This document shows, piece after piece, positions 16,235 through 25,949 of a DNA stretch of 64,000 nucleotides. The first letter of the stretch is position 1. Every line of letters starts with the position of its first letter. Under the pieces are notes generated by a model, which did not search any database, was not told the DNA's origin, and saw nothing but the letters and a program-made list of their open reading frames with translations. Location: assembly GCF_900109925.1 (NCBI RefSeq), contig NZ_FOBW01000002.1, positions 372,001-436,000 on the forward strand, in the 5' to 3' direction. This stretch comes from Mesobacillus persicus (GTDB lineage: Bacteria; Bacillota; Bacilli; Bacillales; Cytobacillaceae). The position numbers were made by a program, and so were the translations under genes.

Positions 16235-17032
16235 ATGTTTAAAGATGGTCATGTACACACACGATTCTGTCCACATGGAACAAACGACCCCTTCGAAGCC
16301 TATGTTGAACGGGCATTAAAACTAGGGTATACAGAGATATCCTTCACAGAGCATGCCCCTCTTCCAGATAGCTTTATCGATCCTACACCATTGTCGGATA
16401 GTGCTATGAACAAAGACTACCTTGATGAATACTTTGCAGAGATTGCTGAACTAAAAGAGAGCTATGCGGGTAAAATCAAGATAAACGCCGGACTTGAAGT
16501 AGATTATATTGAAGGGTATGAATTAGAGATAGCTCAATTTTTAAATCAAGTAGGAGCAAAACTTGATGATGCAATTCTCTCTGTCCATTTTTTAAAAGAT
16601 GCTCAGGGTGGTTTTTCTTGTTTAGATTACAGTCCTGAAAATTTTGCTACCATGATTGCGAATTACGGTTCAGCTGAAAAAGTTTATCAAAATTATTACC
16701 GAACTGTGTTGAAGTCCATCCAAGCCGAATTAGGTCCCTTTATGCCAAAACGAATTGGGCATATCACTCTCGTACATAAATTCCGTTTAAAATATCCTGT
16801 TCTAACCTCCTTTGATCAGGAAATCCTTGCAATTCTAGAAGCGATGAACGAGAAGGGGTATGAGTTAGACCATAATGGCGCTGGTACAGCTAAGCCTTTA
16901 TGCAGAGAACCCTATCCCCCAGCAGCCATTGCTCAGAGAGCTAAATCGCTTGGGATTCCGCTTATATACGGTTCTGATGCCCATCAAGCAAAAGAACTTG
17001 GTCAGGGTATTGACATAATTAAAGCTCACTAA
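16235..17032 (+). CDS. hisJ: Histidinol-phosphatase, PHP family (HisJ)
   Basis: Removes phosphate from L-histidinol phosphate in histidine synthesis. The start at 16235 has GGAG 9 bases upstream and gives 265 residues starting MFKDGHVHTRFCPHG, as homologues do; earlier ATGs in frame would add an unrelated AT-rich leader. PHP metal-binding motifs are visible: DGHVH (His6, His8), FTEHAPL, LEVDYIEG, ILSVHFLK, GHITLVHKF and YGSDAHQ. No other his genes are adjacent, as is normal for B. subtilis hisJ beside ezrA. Confidence 0.95.
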   Translation: MFKDGHVHTRFCPHGTNDPFEAYVERALKLGYTEISFTEHAPLPDSFIDPTPLSDSAMNKDYLDEYFAEIAELKESYAGKIKINAGLEVDYIEGYELEIAQFLNQVGAKLDDAILSVHFLKDAQGGFSCLDYSPENFATMIANYGSAEKVYQNYYRTVLKSIQAELGPFMPKRIGHITLVHKFRLKYPVLTSFDQEILAILEAMNEKGYELDHNGAGTAKPLCREPYPPAAIAQRAKSLGIPLIYGSDAHQAKELGQGIDIIKAH

Positions 17033-17280
17033 CAAAAGCGCAAGCGCCTTGATCAGCCCCGTGAGTCTAGACGAGCCGTCAATAAGGTTGTTTTTTAACC
17101 TTCTTGACGGCTTGTACGAAAAGCGGAGGCGACTGCCCAGGGACGACAAGCATAAGACGCGCCCTGTAAGAAGGTGCTTTTTACCTTCTGAAAGGGAGTG
17201 GCTTATGTCTTCCGAGTCCCTAGGAGCCGCAGCTAGACAAGCTTATGACCCGAGGGGCTAGGCGATGGAGCTGGATACAG
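17031..17280. repeat. R3 composite repeat element
   Basis: About 250 bp of GC-richer DNA starting AGCGCAAGCGCCTTGATCAG and ending GGGGCTAGGCGATGGAGCTG. CGCCTTGATCAGCCCC and GGGGCTAGGCG are partly complementary ends. Inside are two hairpins: GCCGTCAATAAGGTT/AACCTTCTTGACGGC with a T-rich loop (about 17076-17111) and GTAAGAAGGT/ACCTTCT (about 17165-17190), plus repeated ACAAGC(A/T)TA(A/T)GAC words. I recognise this type of element as widespread in Bacillaceae intergenic regions. Frames across it are not treated as genes. Confidence 0.8.
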
Positions 17281-17330
17281 AGAACGAACACAATTATCCA
17301 CACCCTTAAACTTTTATAAATTCCTTAACA

Positions 17331-17370
17331 ATAACAAAACCGGCAGTTCCAATCTGCCGGTTTTGTTATT
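17331..17370 (-). terminator. Bidirectional-looking terminator after refZ
   Basis: AATAACAAAACCGGCAG and CTGCCGGTTTTGTTATT form a 17-bp perfect stem adjoining the refZ stop; T-rich arms face both ways, so it can also end hisJ transcription after the R3 element. Confidence 0.92.
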
Positions 17371-18032
17371 TATATTGAGACGATTCTTCGAGCCGGAATT
17401 GATTTTGGCTCACATAAGACGGAATCAATCCACGCAAAGACCTCACGGCTGTATTTCTCGATGAAGTATTTTTCATGGGGAAGAATATGCAGAACTTCAT
17501 TCACATAATGAATATTTAAAAATGGAGTATTCAACAAGCTCTTGAACTGGAGGATAACATAAAGGACTGAATGGTTCCGAAATTCCTTTGTCCTCATTCC
17601 CTTTTCGAGGACTTTCTTCAAATAATAACGTTCCTTGACATGGTATGTTGACATCACTTCCCGCACCATTTGGGAATCAAGTGTCATTTCTCTTAAAATA
17701 AACCTTGTCAGTTGAATATTCTTACTTTGATAGTTCAACAGGTTCTCAACAATCTTTTTAAGCGCTAGTTCAGCGCCTTCTTCTTCTAATAACAAATAAC
17801 CTTTTTCTAATTCACTTAAGTAGTTTTCAAAATAGGCTGTAAAACAGTACTCTAGCAGTCCTTTCTTATTTTGAAAATAATAGGCGATATTAGCCGGATT
17901 AACCCCTGCTTTGGCAGCAATATCACGAATCGAAGTTCCACTGAAGCCTTTCGTATTGAACAGAAACACTGCCGCTTCAACAATCGAATCTTTCGAATTT
18001 TTTCGCATTCTCCTTACCCGCCCCTTATTCAT
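17370..18032 (-). CDS. refZ: TetR-family DNA-binding protein RefZ
   Basis: In B. subtilis RefZ is a sporulation DNA-binding protein that binds motifs near the origin and tunes FtsZ placement and chromosome capture in the forespore. The protein (220 residues) has a TetR helix-turn-helix: SIVEAAVFLFNTKGFSGTSIRDIAAKAGVN region followed by IAYYFQNKKGLLEY (about residues 15-62), then a variable helical C-terminal domain. Identity is based on this N-terminus plus location between hisJ and the GAF-type reductase. The start is uncertain: the first ATG has a weak AGGG site, the next in-frame ATG (18008) has GGAG too close. Its 9-residue extension is basic. Confidence 0.88.
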   Translation of the reverse strand: MNKGRVRRMRKNSKDSIVEAAVFLFNTKGFSGTSIRDIAAKAGVNPANIAYYFQNKKGLLEYCFTAYFENYLSELEKGYLLLEEEGAELALKKIVENLLNYQSKNIQLTRFILREMTLDSQMVREVMSTYHVKERYYLKKVLEKGMRTKEFRNHSVLYVILQFKSLLNTPFLNIHYVNEVLHILPHEKYFIEKYSREVFAWIDSVLCEPKSIPARRIVSI

Positions 18033-18203
18033 TGTTTTCCCTAGTCAGCCAGCAATGAAATAGACCTTCTCTCTTTTTCTATATTCTTATTACTTTCTTG
18101 AAAACAGACTGTTTTCCTTTAATATTTTATCGACAAATTTCCCATCTTCTTTGGTTTTCTGGTAAAATAAATCGTGCATTTTCGTAGAAAAGGGTGAAAT
18201 AAC

Positions 18204-18689
18204 ATGTTTAAAGTCGAATCGTATAAGGATAATCGCGAAAACAACTATAATTTACTTATAAAGCAGTTAAGAGGGCTACTTGAGGGTGAAAAGAACATGA
18301 TTGCCAATTTAAGTAATGCCTCCGCCCTTTTAAACCAGTTTCTAGATCGGGTGAATTGGGTTGGCTTTTATTTAATGGATGATGGGGAGCTAGTGCTTGG
18401 TCCTTTCCAAGGATTACCCGCTTGTGTAAGAATCCCTATTGGTAAAGGAGTATGTGGAACATCAGCTCTGAAGCTCGAAACAGTAAGAGTAGAGGATGTC
18501 CACCTTTTCCCTGGTCATATCGCCTGTGATGCGGCATCACAATCTGAAATTGTTATTCCGTTGGTGGACAACGGTCAACTAGTAGGCGTACTAGATATCG
18601 ATTCACCTGAAAAGAATCGTTTCGATGAACTTGATCAACAAAAGCTTGAGGAGTTTTGTTCTACATTAATGGAATTGTATAAAGGCTAA
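18204..18689 (+). CDS. msrC: Free methionine-(R)-sulfoxide reductase (GAF domain)
   Basis: Reduces free L-methionine-R-sulfoxide to methionine, using thioredoxin-type reductants. A single GAF domain of 161 residues. The three functional cysteines of the family are present with the right spacing: Cys74 (LPACVRIPIG), Cys84 (GKGVCGTSA, catalytic pair) and Cys108 (GHIACDAAS). NWVGFYLMDDGELVLGPFQG forms the substrate pocket. B. subtilis calls the homologue YtsP. It stands alone with a terminator behind it. Confidence 0.93.
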   Translation: MFKVESYKDNRENNYNLLIKQLRGLLEGEKNMIANLSNASALLNQFLDRVNWVGFYLMDDGELVLGPFQGLPACVRIPIGKGVCGTSALKLETVRVEDVHLFPGHIACDAASQSEIVIPLVDNGQLVGVLDIDSPEKNRFDELDQQKLEEFCSTLMELYKG

Positions 18690-18690
18690 A

Positions 18691-18725
18691 ATAAAGCTGC
18701 GGACCTAGGTGTTCGCAGCTTTTTC
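18691..18725 (+). terminator. Intrinsic terminator between msrC and megL
   Basis: AAAGCTGCG and CGCAGCTTT arms with a 12-base loop, followed by TTTTTCTC on the plus strand; convergent genes share it. Confidence 0.85.
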
Positions 18726-18729
18726 TCTT

Positions 18730-19893
18730 CTACTCTAGTGCCTGCTTCATATCGGCCCAAATATCCTCCCAAGCCTCTAACCCAACAGAGAGTCGGAGCA
18801 TATTATCAGAAATACCCATTTTTATTCTTGCATCTTCTGGGACAACAGCATGGGTCATTGTCGCTGGATGCTGAATTAAGGTTTCGGCATCACCGAGGCT
18901 GACAGCGATTTTTATTAGTTTTAATTGGTTTAGGAAGGCATGAGCCTCCTTTTTCCCGCCTTTTATCGTAAAAGAAATCAATCCACCCGGTTGCCGCATC
19001 TGCTTTTCAGCTATTTTATTATCAGTCCAAATAGGGTAGAATACATTCTCCACCATAGGATGGTCAGCTAGTGCTTTTGCAATTTGTTGAGCATTCTCAC
19101 AATGTCGATCCATGCGAATAGGCAAAGTTTTAAGACCTCTTAACAACAGCCAAGCGTCAAACGGAGACATAATCCCACCGATATCCTTTTGAGTTGTGAG
19201 CGAAACTTTTTCCATGAACGTTTTCTCACCTGCAGCTAATCCGCCAATAACATCCCCATGTCCACAAATGTATTTCGTCGCACTATGGATAACCACATCA
19301 CAACCGAGTTCAAGTGGCTTTTGCAAATAAGGGGAGCAGAACGTATTATCAACAACAACTGGAATTCCCTTTTCTTTAGCTACCTCGGCCACCATTTGTA
19401 AATCCACCAGCTGCATCGTGGGGTTGATTGGGGTTTCAACATAGATACAAGTTGTATTGGGGAAAATTGCCTTCCGAATGTTCTCTTTTGTATCCATTCG
19501 TGAAAATTCATGGTCAATTTGAAACTTTTCTTTCATTAATTGAAGGAGCCCGAAGGTACACCCGTACACTCCTTGCGAACAAAGGATGTGATCTCCACTT
19601 TTAACAAGTGAGAACAGGACTGCGGAAACAGCGGCCATCCCCGAGCTAAAGGCAAGGGCTTTCTCAGCTCCCTCTAAGATTGCCATTCTATCTTCAAGGA
19701 TCTTCACTGTTGGATTTCCAAGGCGGGAATAAACAAACCCAGCTTCCTCCCCAGCAAACCTTCTTTCTCCCTGTTCAGCATTTGCAAATGTAAAAGTACT
19801 TGTTTGATACAACGGTGGTACTAGACTATCGTGATAGTTTTCAGTATGATAGCCCCCGTGGATAACTTCTGTTTCAAAGCGCTTTTTTGACAT
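18730..19893 (-). CDS. megL: Methionine gamma-lyase-like Cys/Met metabolism PLP enzyme
   Basis: 387-residue PLP enzyme of the cystathionine gamma-synthase/lyase family. PLP lysine is in SATKYICGHGD (Lys207); the YSRLGNPT (55-62) and SSGMAAVSA phosphate-binding segments are intact. A cysteine follows the conserved PLP-stacking Tyr (VYGCTFGLL, Cys112), the position that marks methionine gamma-lyases, whereas cystathionine lyases usually have Gly or other residues there. The likely reaction is methionine to methanethiol, 2-oxobutyrate and ammonia, but gamma-lyase versus cystathionine activity cannot be settled from sequence alone. No S-box or T-box leader is seen in front of it. Confidence 0.82.
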   Translation of the reverse strand: MSKKRFETEVIHGGYHTENYHDSLVPPLYQTSTFTFANAEQGERRFAGEEAGFVYSRLGNPTVKILEDRMAILEGAEKALAFSSGMAAVSAVLFSLVKSGDHILCSQGVYGCTFGLLQLMKEKFQIDHEFSRMDTKENIRKAIFPNTTCIYVETPINPTMQLVDLQMVAEVAKEKGIPVVVDNTFCSPYLQKPLELGCDVVIHSATKYICGHGDVIGGLAAGEKTFMEKVSLTTQKDIGGIMSPFDAWLLLRGLKTLPIRMDRHCENAQQIAKALADHPMVENVFYPIWTDNKIAEKQMRQPGGLISFTIKGGKKEAHAFLNQLKLIKIAVSLGDAETLIQHPATMTHAVVPEDARIKMGISDNMLRLSVGLEAWEDIWADMKQALE

Positions 19894-19965
19894 GGCCTTT
19901 CCCCCTTAAGTCATCTATAGTTATAGGATATGGCCATTTGCCTAAAATGTTTTTCAAACTTACCC

Positions 19966-19995
19966 TTGACTTTCCAGTCATAAAAATAATATAAT
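19966..19995 (+). promoter_or_regulatory. Sigma-A promoter of rpsD
   Basis: TTGACT (19966-19971), 18 bases, TATAAT (19990-19995). Transcription from about 20002 would give a leader of nearly 200 bases, consistent with S4 autoregulation. Confidence 0.8.
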
Positions 19996-20002
19996 ACTCT
20001 TT

Positions 20003-20185
20003 GTGTAAAATATCGCAGCCTATGTGAACATTATTATGATTGTATTTTGTTCCTCGAAGCATGCAAAGAAGCTTAGATGGTGCATCTTGTAACCCGCTGC
20101 TGCTAGGGCGAAGGTGCATGAAAACAAAATATCCATAATAGAAGTCTCACAAACTGTTTTTATTTTACCAAAATAAAAACACGAG
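20003..20185 (+). promoter_or_regulatory. Ribosomal protein S4-binding mRNA leader of rpsD
   Basis: The long untranslated leader has a conserved-looking structured core around 20050-20120 (GAAGCATGCAAAGAAGCTTAG, TGGTGCATC, GCTGCTGCTAGGGCGAAGG, GTGCATG), with complementary GTGCATC/GGTGCA-type words. In B. subtilis S4 represses its own mRNA through a pseudoknotted leader at this place. The assignment rests on position, length and these words; I did not fold it fully. Confidence 0.65.
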
Positions 20186-20197
20186 GAGGAGTCATTC

Positions 20198-20800
20198 ATG
20201 GCTCGTTATACTGGCCCAAGCTGGAAATTATCTCGCCGTCTTGGAATCTCTCTAAGCGGTACAGGTAAAGAATTAGAAAAACGCCCTTACGCACCTGGAC
20301 AACACGGTCCTAACCAGCGTAAAAAACTTTCCGAATACGGATTGCAATTACAAGAGAAGCAAAAGCTTCGTCATATGTACGGTGTTAATGAGCGCCAATT
20401 CCGCACTCTATTCAATAGAGCTGGAAAAATGCAAGGTGTACATGGTGAAAACTTCATGGCTCTACTTGAGTCACGTTTAGATAACGTTGTTTACCGCCTT
20501 GGTCTTGCTCGTACTCGTCGTCAAGCTCGTCAGTTAGTTAACCACGGTCACATCATGGTAGATGGCGCTCGCGTAGATATCCCATCTTACCGTGTAGCTG
20601 CTGGACAAACAATCACTTTACGTGAAAAATCACGTAATCTTGATATCGTTAAAGAAGCAGTTGAAGTAAACAACTTCGTACCTGATTTCTTAACTTTCGA
20701 TGCTGACAAGTTAGAAGGAACATTCACTCGCTTACCAGAGCGTTCTGAACTTCCAGCTGAAATTAACGAAGCTCTTATCGTTGAATTCTATTCTCGTTAA
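20198..20800 (+). CDS. rpsD: 30S ribosomal protein S4
   Basis: Primary 16S rRNA-binding protein that nucleates assembly of the 30S body; also the regulator of its own operon. 200 residues from an ATG behind [26 protein letters not shown] and [13 protein letters not shown] are typical; no cysteine is present, so it is the zinc-free (C-minus) form. The S4 RNA-binding domain covers about 92-155 ([34 protein letters not shown]). A strong terminator follows. Confidence 0.99.
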   Translation: MARYTGPSWKLSRRLGISLSGTGKELEKRPYAPGQHGPNQRKKLSEYGLQLQEKQKLRHMYGVNERQFRTLFNRAGKMQGVHGENFMALLESRLDNVVYRLGLARTRRQARQLVNHGHIMVDGARVDIPSYRVAAGQTITLREKSRNLDIVKEAVEVNNFVPDFLTFDADKLEGTFTRLPERSELPAEINEALIVEFYSR

Positions 20801-20811
20801 TAGTTTCACTG

Positions 20812-20851
20812 ACAAACCCTTTGCCATTATTGGCAGAGGGTTTGTTTTTTG
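20812..20851 (+). terminator. Intrinsic terminator of rpsD
   Basis: CAAACCCTTTGCC and GGCAGAGGGTTTG arms around ATTATT, followed by TTTTTTG. Confidence 0.92.
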
Positions 20852-20871
20852 TTGAGCGGTCGTTTAAGGAT

Positions 20872-21003
20872 AAAATACCCTCCCAAAAAGGTTTTTACTA
20901 GTAGAGTCATTAGGTTTTAAAGCCGTATATTTGGTTATTTAGGGTAAATTAGGAGCCGCATTAGATTAGGTTTTCTTGCGTATACGGTACGGTGTATGGT
21001 ATT
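20872..21003. repeat. R5 direct repeat, left copy
   Basis: Starts AAAATACCCTCCCAAAAAGG and shares ACTAGTAGAGTCATTAGGTTTT, CGTATATTTGGTTATTTAG, a CATTAGA-type word and TATACGGTA with the right copy at 21147-21280; the two are about 70% alike by eye. Between them lie three GGAATAAA words (GGGAATAAAATG twice) with complementary ATTCCC sequence. The space from 20852 to 21303 has no gene. Confidence 0.7.
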
Positions 21004-21146
21004 TATTCCCCGTACTAGGAATAAACTATCCCTAACAGGGAATAAAATGCTCCTAACCGGGAATAAAATGACCATTACGAGCAAAAAGGCCCGGAGTGGA
21101 GGGTATATAATCATTTAAATCGAGGTTTAGAGGTCGATTATGGGTA

Positions 21147-21280
21147 ATAATACCCTGCCAAAAATGCTTTTACTAGTAAAGTCATTAGGTTTTTGAAGGA
21201 AAAGGCGTATATTTAGTTATTTAGCGCTAGCTAAGAGTCACATTATGTCTGTTTTATTTACATATACGATAAGGGGTATT
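21147..21280. repeat. R5 direct repeat, right copy
   Basis: Begins AATAATACCCTGCCAAAAAT and keeps the same order of blocks as the left copy, ending in CATATACGATAAGGGGTATT. It is followed by the tyrS terminator. Function unknown; see findings. Confidence 0.7.
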
Positions 21281-21302
21281 ACTCCTCCCCCCTGTACCGT
21301 GT

Positions 21303-21342
21303 TTCGTAAAAAAACACCCGAGCTTGTCGGGTGTTTTTTAAA
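21303..21342 (-). terminator. Intrinsic terminator of tyrS
   Basis: AACACCCGA-CAAGC-TCGGGTGTT stem followed on the minus strand by seven T. Confidence 0.95.
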
Positions 21343-22885
<1,543 letters not shown>

Positions 22886-22919
22886 TATTAAAGCATTTTT
22901 ACCATAATAAACCGTTTTT

Positions 22920-22925
22920 TGTCAA
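22920..22925 (-). promoter_or_regulatory. -35 box of tyrS leader promoter
   Basis: TTGACA on the minus strand, with an A/T-rich -10 candidate (GTAAAA/TAAAAA) 17-18 bases further. The -10 is weak, so only the -35 is marked. Confidence 0.4.
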
Positions 22926-22985
22926 ATTTCAAATGAAAAATTAGGAAAATGTCATCTCCTGTCATTCCACCATCATTGTTTATGC

Positions 22986-22991
22986 TATAAT
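22986..22991 (+). promoter_or_regulatory. -10 box in front of the class A PBP gene
   Basis: A perfect TATAAT 27 bases before the start codon; the -35 (TCATTC-like, 18 bases upstream) is poor. Confidence 0.45.
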
Positions 22992-23017
22992 GTATGTGAT
23001 TTTAGGGGGAATGATGA

Positions 23018-25873
23018 ATGAACCAAGAAAAACAAGGATGGAAAAAGCGCTTATCCTCTTTGCTGTCATTTTTTACAAATAAGAAAACAGTAAAAAGTGC
23101 TAGAATCACTTATAATGTCGTTTGGAATCTTATTTTACTTTTAATTATTGTTATGGTCATTGGAGCTGGCTTTGCTGGTGGGGCCGCCGCAGGCTATTTT
23201 GCCTCACTTGTAAAAGACGAGCCCATTCGATCCTACGAACAAATGAAAAAGGATATCTACAATTATGAGGAAACATCCGATTTATACTTTGACAACGATG
23301 TTTACCTTGGGAAGCTTAGAACCGACCTTTATCGTGAAGAGGTTAAGCTAGAAGATGTTTCCCAATACCTCATTGATGCCGTTGTGGCAACAGAGGATGA
23401 ATACTTTTATGAGCATGAGGGAGTTGTCCCAAAAGCAATTCTACGGGCAGTCTTCCAGGAAGTAACCAATTCTGCTACCCAAACGGGTGGAAGCACGTTA
23501 ACCCAACAGCTTATAAAGAACCAGATACTAACAAATGAAGTCTCGTTTGAACGGAAGGCAAAGGAAATTCTGCTTGCTCTCCGCCTTGAGAAATTTTTCG
23601 ATAAAGAAGAAATTCTCGAAGCCTATTTAAATGTTTCCACCTTTGGACGGAATGCTTCCGGTAACAATATTGCCGGTGTCCAAGCTGCTGCTGAGGGGAT
23701 TTTTGGAACAGATGTAAAAGACTTGTCACTTCCACAAGCAGCCTTTATTGCCGGATTGCCACAAAGTCCTTTTGGATACACACCTTTTAGCAATGATAAA
23801 GGAAAACTTAAGGAAAATCTCGAGCCGGGCTTAACGAGAATGAAAACGGTACTTTCAAGAATGTACACTGGCGGTGTGATTACTAAGGCAGAATATGATG
23901 AAGCCGTTGCCTATGATATTACACAAGACTTCTTAAAGGAAGCGGAAAGTGGAAATACCATTGATGAGTACCCTTATCTAACTTTCGAAATTGAGAAGCG
24001 TGCCGTTGATATTCTAGCCTATATCTTGGCAGAACAAGATGGCTATGAAAAGAATGATTTGGATGCAGATGAAAATCTAAAGGGCGAATATTTGGCCTTA
24101 GCTGACCGCAACCTTCGTCAAAATGGCTACAGTGTCCATACAACAATCAATAAAGATATCTATGAAAAGATGCAAGATGTTACCGCTAATTTTGATCTCT
24201 ATGGAAGGGATAAACCTGAAGAGGTAATCAATCCAGAAACAGGCGAAAAAGAAACCATCATGGAGCCTGTCGAATTAGGAGCAATCCTCATTGAGAATCA
24301 AACGGGTAAAATCATCAGCTTTGTCGGTGGACGTTATTTTGACCGGGAACAAATTAATCATGCTACTACTGCTAAACGACAAAATGGTTCAACAATGAAG
24401 CCGTTGCTTGTCTATGCGCCTGCCATGGAGTTAGGTACTCTACAACCTGGTTCAGTTTTACCTGATGTTGAAGCCTACTTAGATCCAAGTGCTCCAGGCA
24501 AAGTATGGCCTCATAACTACGATAGAAGTTACAGCGGTTTAACCTCTGCCCGCTATGCTTTAACAAGGTCATATAATGTACCAGCGATTATAGCCTATAA
24601 AAATATCCTCAATCAAAGACCAACGACTTTCCTAGAAAAGATGGGCTTTACCTCTCTTTCAGAAAGTGACCATGTGAACCCTTCCGCAGCGATTGGTTCA
24701 ATCTCAGGTGTTACGGTCGAGGAAAACGTCAACGCCTATGGGACATTTGCAAATGGTGGGAAATTCGTTGATGCCTATATGATTGATAAAATTGTCGACA
24801 AGGAAGGCAACATTGTCTTTGAACACAAGGTAGAACCAGTTGATGTCTTTAGTCCACAAACGGCTTATTTAACGGTAGATATGATGAGGGATGTTATCAA
24901 CAGAGGGACAGCGACCTCTCTTCATAACCGTTTAAAATTCAGCTCCGACTGGGCGGGAAAAACAGGTACTGGTCATAACTACTATGACTCTTGGTTCGTC
25001 GCCACCAACCCAAATGTCACTTTTGGTGTTTGGAATGGCTATGATACTCAAAAACCACTTGATCGAAATTATAAAGGCGTTAGCTACGGGGCAAGGAATA
25101 TTTATCTCTGGGCGGACCTTATGAATGCCGCCTATGATGTGGACCCTAAGCTTGTAGACCCTGAGAAGCGATTTGAAATGCCAGGTGGAATCGTTAGAAG
25201 ATCATATTGTGGCGCTTCAGGTTTGCTTCCTTCTCAAGCATGTTCTGATGCAGGTCTGGTTCAGGCAGATTATTACAATGCAAAGTTTGTTCCATCAAAG
25301 GTTGATGACAGCTTAGCATCCAGCCGTTATGTTGAAATTGGTGGTAAAAAATACTTTGCTTTGGATTCTACACCATCTGAATTCATTGAATCTGGTGGAG
25401 TAACGATTGACCCAAGTTATATGGAAAGTATTCTTGGACATAAAATTAAGAACCCAGCTCAACTGATCCCAAGTAGAGGAGCATGGTCCAACATTCTTGT
25501 AGCTGATTCAAAACTAGCGGAGAATGGACGTACTCCAGCGGCCCTTGGAATCTCTGTCTCAGACAAAAAAATTAGCTGGAAAGCTCATCCTGATAAAGAT
25601 ATTATCGGTTATCGAATCTATCAGGACGGTAAAAAGGTCGGTACTTTTAAAGGTGATTCGAATCTTACCTACAATGCCGGATACGGTAGTTTTTATGTAA
25701 CGGCAATTGATATTGCAGGGAATGAATCAGCCCCTTCTAACGTCATTAAAATAGAAGAAGAAAAACCGAAGGAACCAGAGAAACCGAAAAATCCTGACAA
25801 ACCTAAAGAAGATGATAAACCGAAAGAACCAGAAACGGACGAAACATCTTCAAATGACAACTCGGGAAACTAA
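23018..25873 (+). CDS. Class A penicillin-binding protein (transglycosylase/transpeptidase, PBP1A-like)
   Basis: Bifunctional wall synthase of 951 residues. A basic cytoplasmic tail and one membrane anchor (about 33-62) lead to a GT51 transglycosylase domain with catalytic Glu126 in VVATEDEYFYEHEG, TGGSTLTQQLIKN and RKAKEILLALRLE. The transpeptidase domain has the nucleophile Ser458 in STMK, the SYN motif (TRSYNVPAI) and KTG at 648-650. Two nearby cysteines (SYCGASG, SQACSDAG) follow. The C-terminus carries a fibronectin type III-like domain (about 855-915) and a Lys/Pro/Glu-rich repeat tail, like PonA. The location beside tyrS is not that of B. subtilis ponA, so no symbol is given. It stands alone before a terminator. 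Confidence 0.96.
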   Translation: MNQEKQGWKKRLSSLLSFFTNKKTVKSARITYNVVWNLILLLIIVMVIGAGFAGGAAAGYFASLVKDEPIRSYEQMKKDIYNYEETSDLYFDNDVYLGKLRTDLYREEVKLEDVSQYLIDAVVATEDEYFYEHEGVVPKAILRAVFQEVTNSATQTGGSTLTQQLIKNQILTNEVSFERKAKEILLALRLEKFFDKEEILEAYLNVSTFGRNASGNNIAGVQAAAEGIFGTDVKDLSLPQAAFIAGLPQSPFGYTPFSNDKGKLKENLEPGLTRMKTVLSRMYTGGVITKAEYDEAVAYDITQDFLKEAESGNTIDEYPYLTFEIEKRAVDILAYILAEQDGYEKNDLDADENLKGEYLALADRNLRQNGYSVHTTINKDIYEKMQDVTANFDLYGRDKPEEVINPETGEKETIMEPVELGAILIENQTGKIISFVGGRYFDREQINHATTAKRQNGSTMKPLLVYAPAMELGTLQPGSVLPDVEAYLDPSAPGKVWPHNYDRSYSGLTSARYALTRSYNVPAIIAYKNILNQRPTTFLEKMGFTSLSESDHVNPSAAIGSISGVTVEENVNAYGTFANGGKFVDAYMIDKIVDKEGNIVFEHKVEPVDVFSPQTAYLTVDMMRDVINRGTATSLHNRLKFSSDWAGKTGTGHNYYDSWFVATNPNVTFGVWNGYDTQKPLDRNYKGVSYGARNIYLWADLMNAAYDVDPKLVDPEKRFEMPGGIVRRSYCGASGLLPSQACSDAGLVQADYYNAKFVPSKVDDSLASSRYVEIGGKKYFALDSTPSEFIESGGVTIDPSYMESILGHKIKNPAQLIPSRGAWSNILVADSKLAENGRTPAALGISVSDKKISWKAHPDKDIIGYRIYQDGKKVGTFKGDSNLTYNAGYGSFYVTAIDIAGNESAPSNVIKIEEEKPKEPEKPKNPDKPKEDDKPKEPETDETSSNDNSGN

Positions 25874-25895
25874 AAGCTGAAATAATTAACAATGT

Positions 25896-25938
25896 AAAAA
25901 AAGAATCGTGCATTATACATCGCACGATTCCTTTTTTA
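25896..25938 (+). terminator. Bidirectional terminator between the PBP gene and acsA
   Basis: GAATCGTGC and GCACGATTC arms with A-run before and T-run after, so it works for both converging genes. Confidence 0.93.
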
Positions 25939-25949
25939 TATCTAAATAC

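Noticed and set aside
17049-17261. Open frames across the R3 element
   Set aside because: Repeat DNA with hairpins, no RBS and no recognisable protein.
18730-20000. SAM riboswitch in front of the methionine gamma-lyase-like gene
   Set aside because: No S-box motifs or terminator leader between 19894 and the rpsD promoter; the space is too short on that strand.
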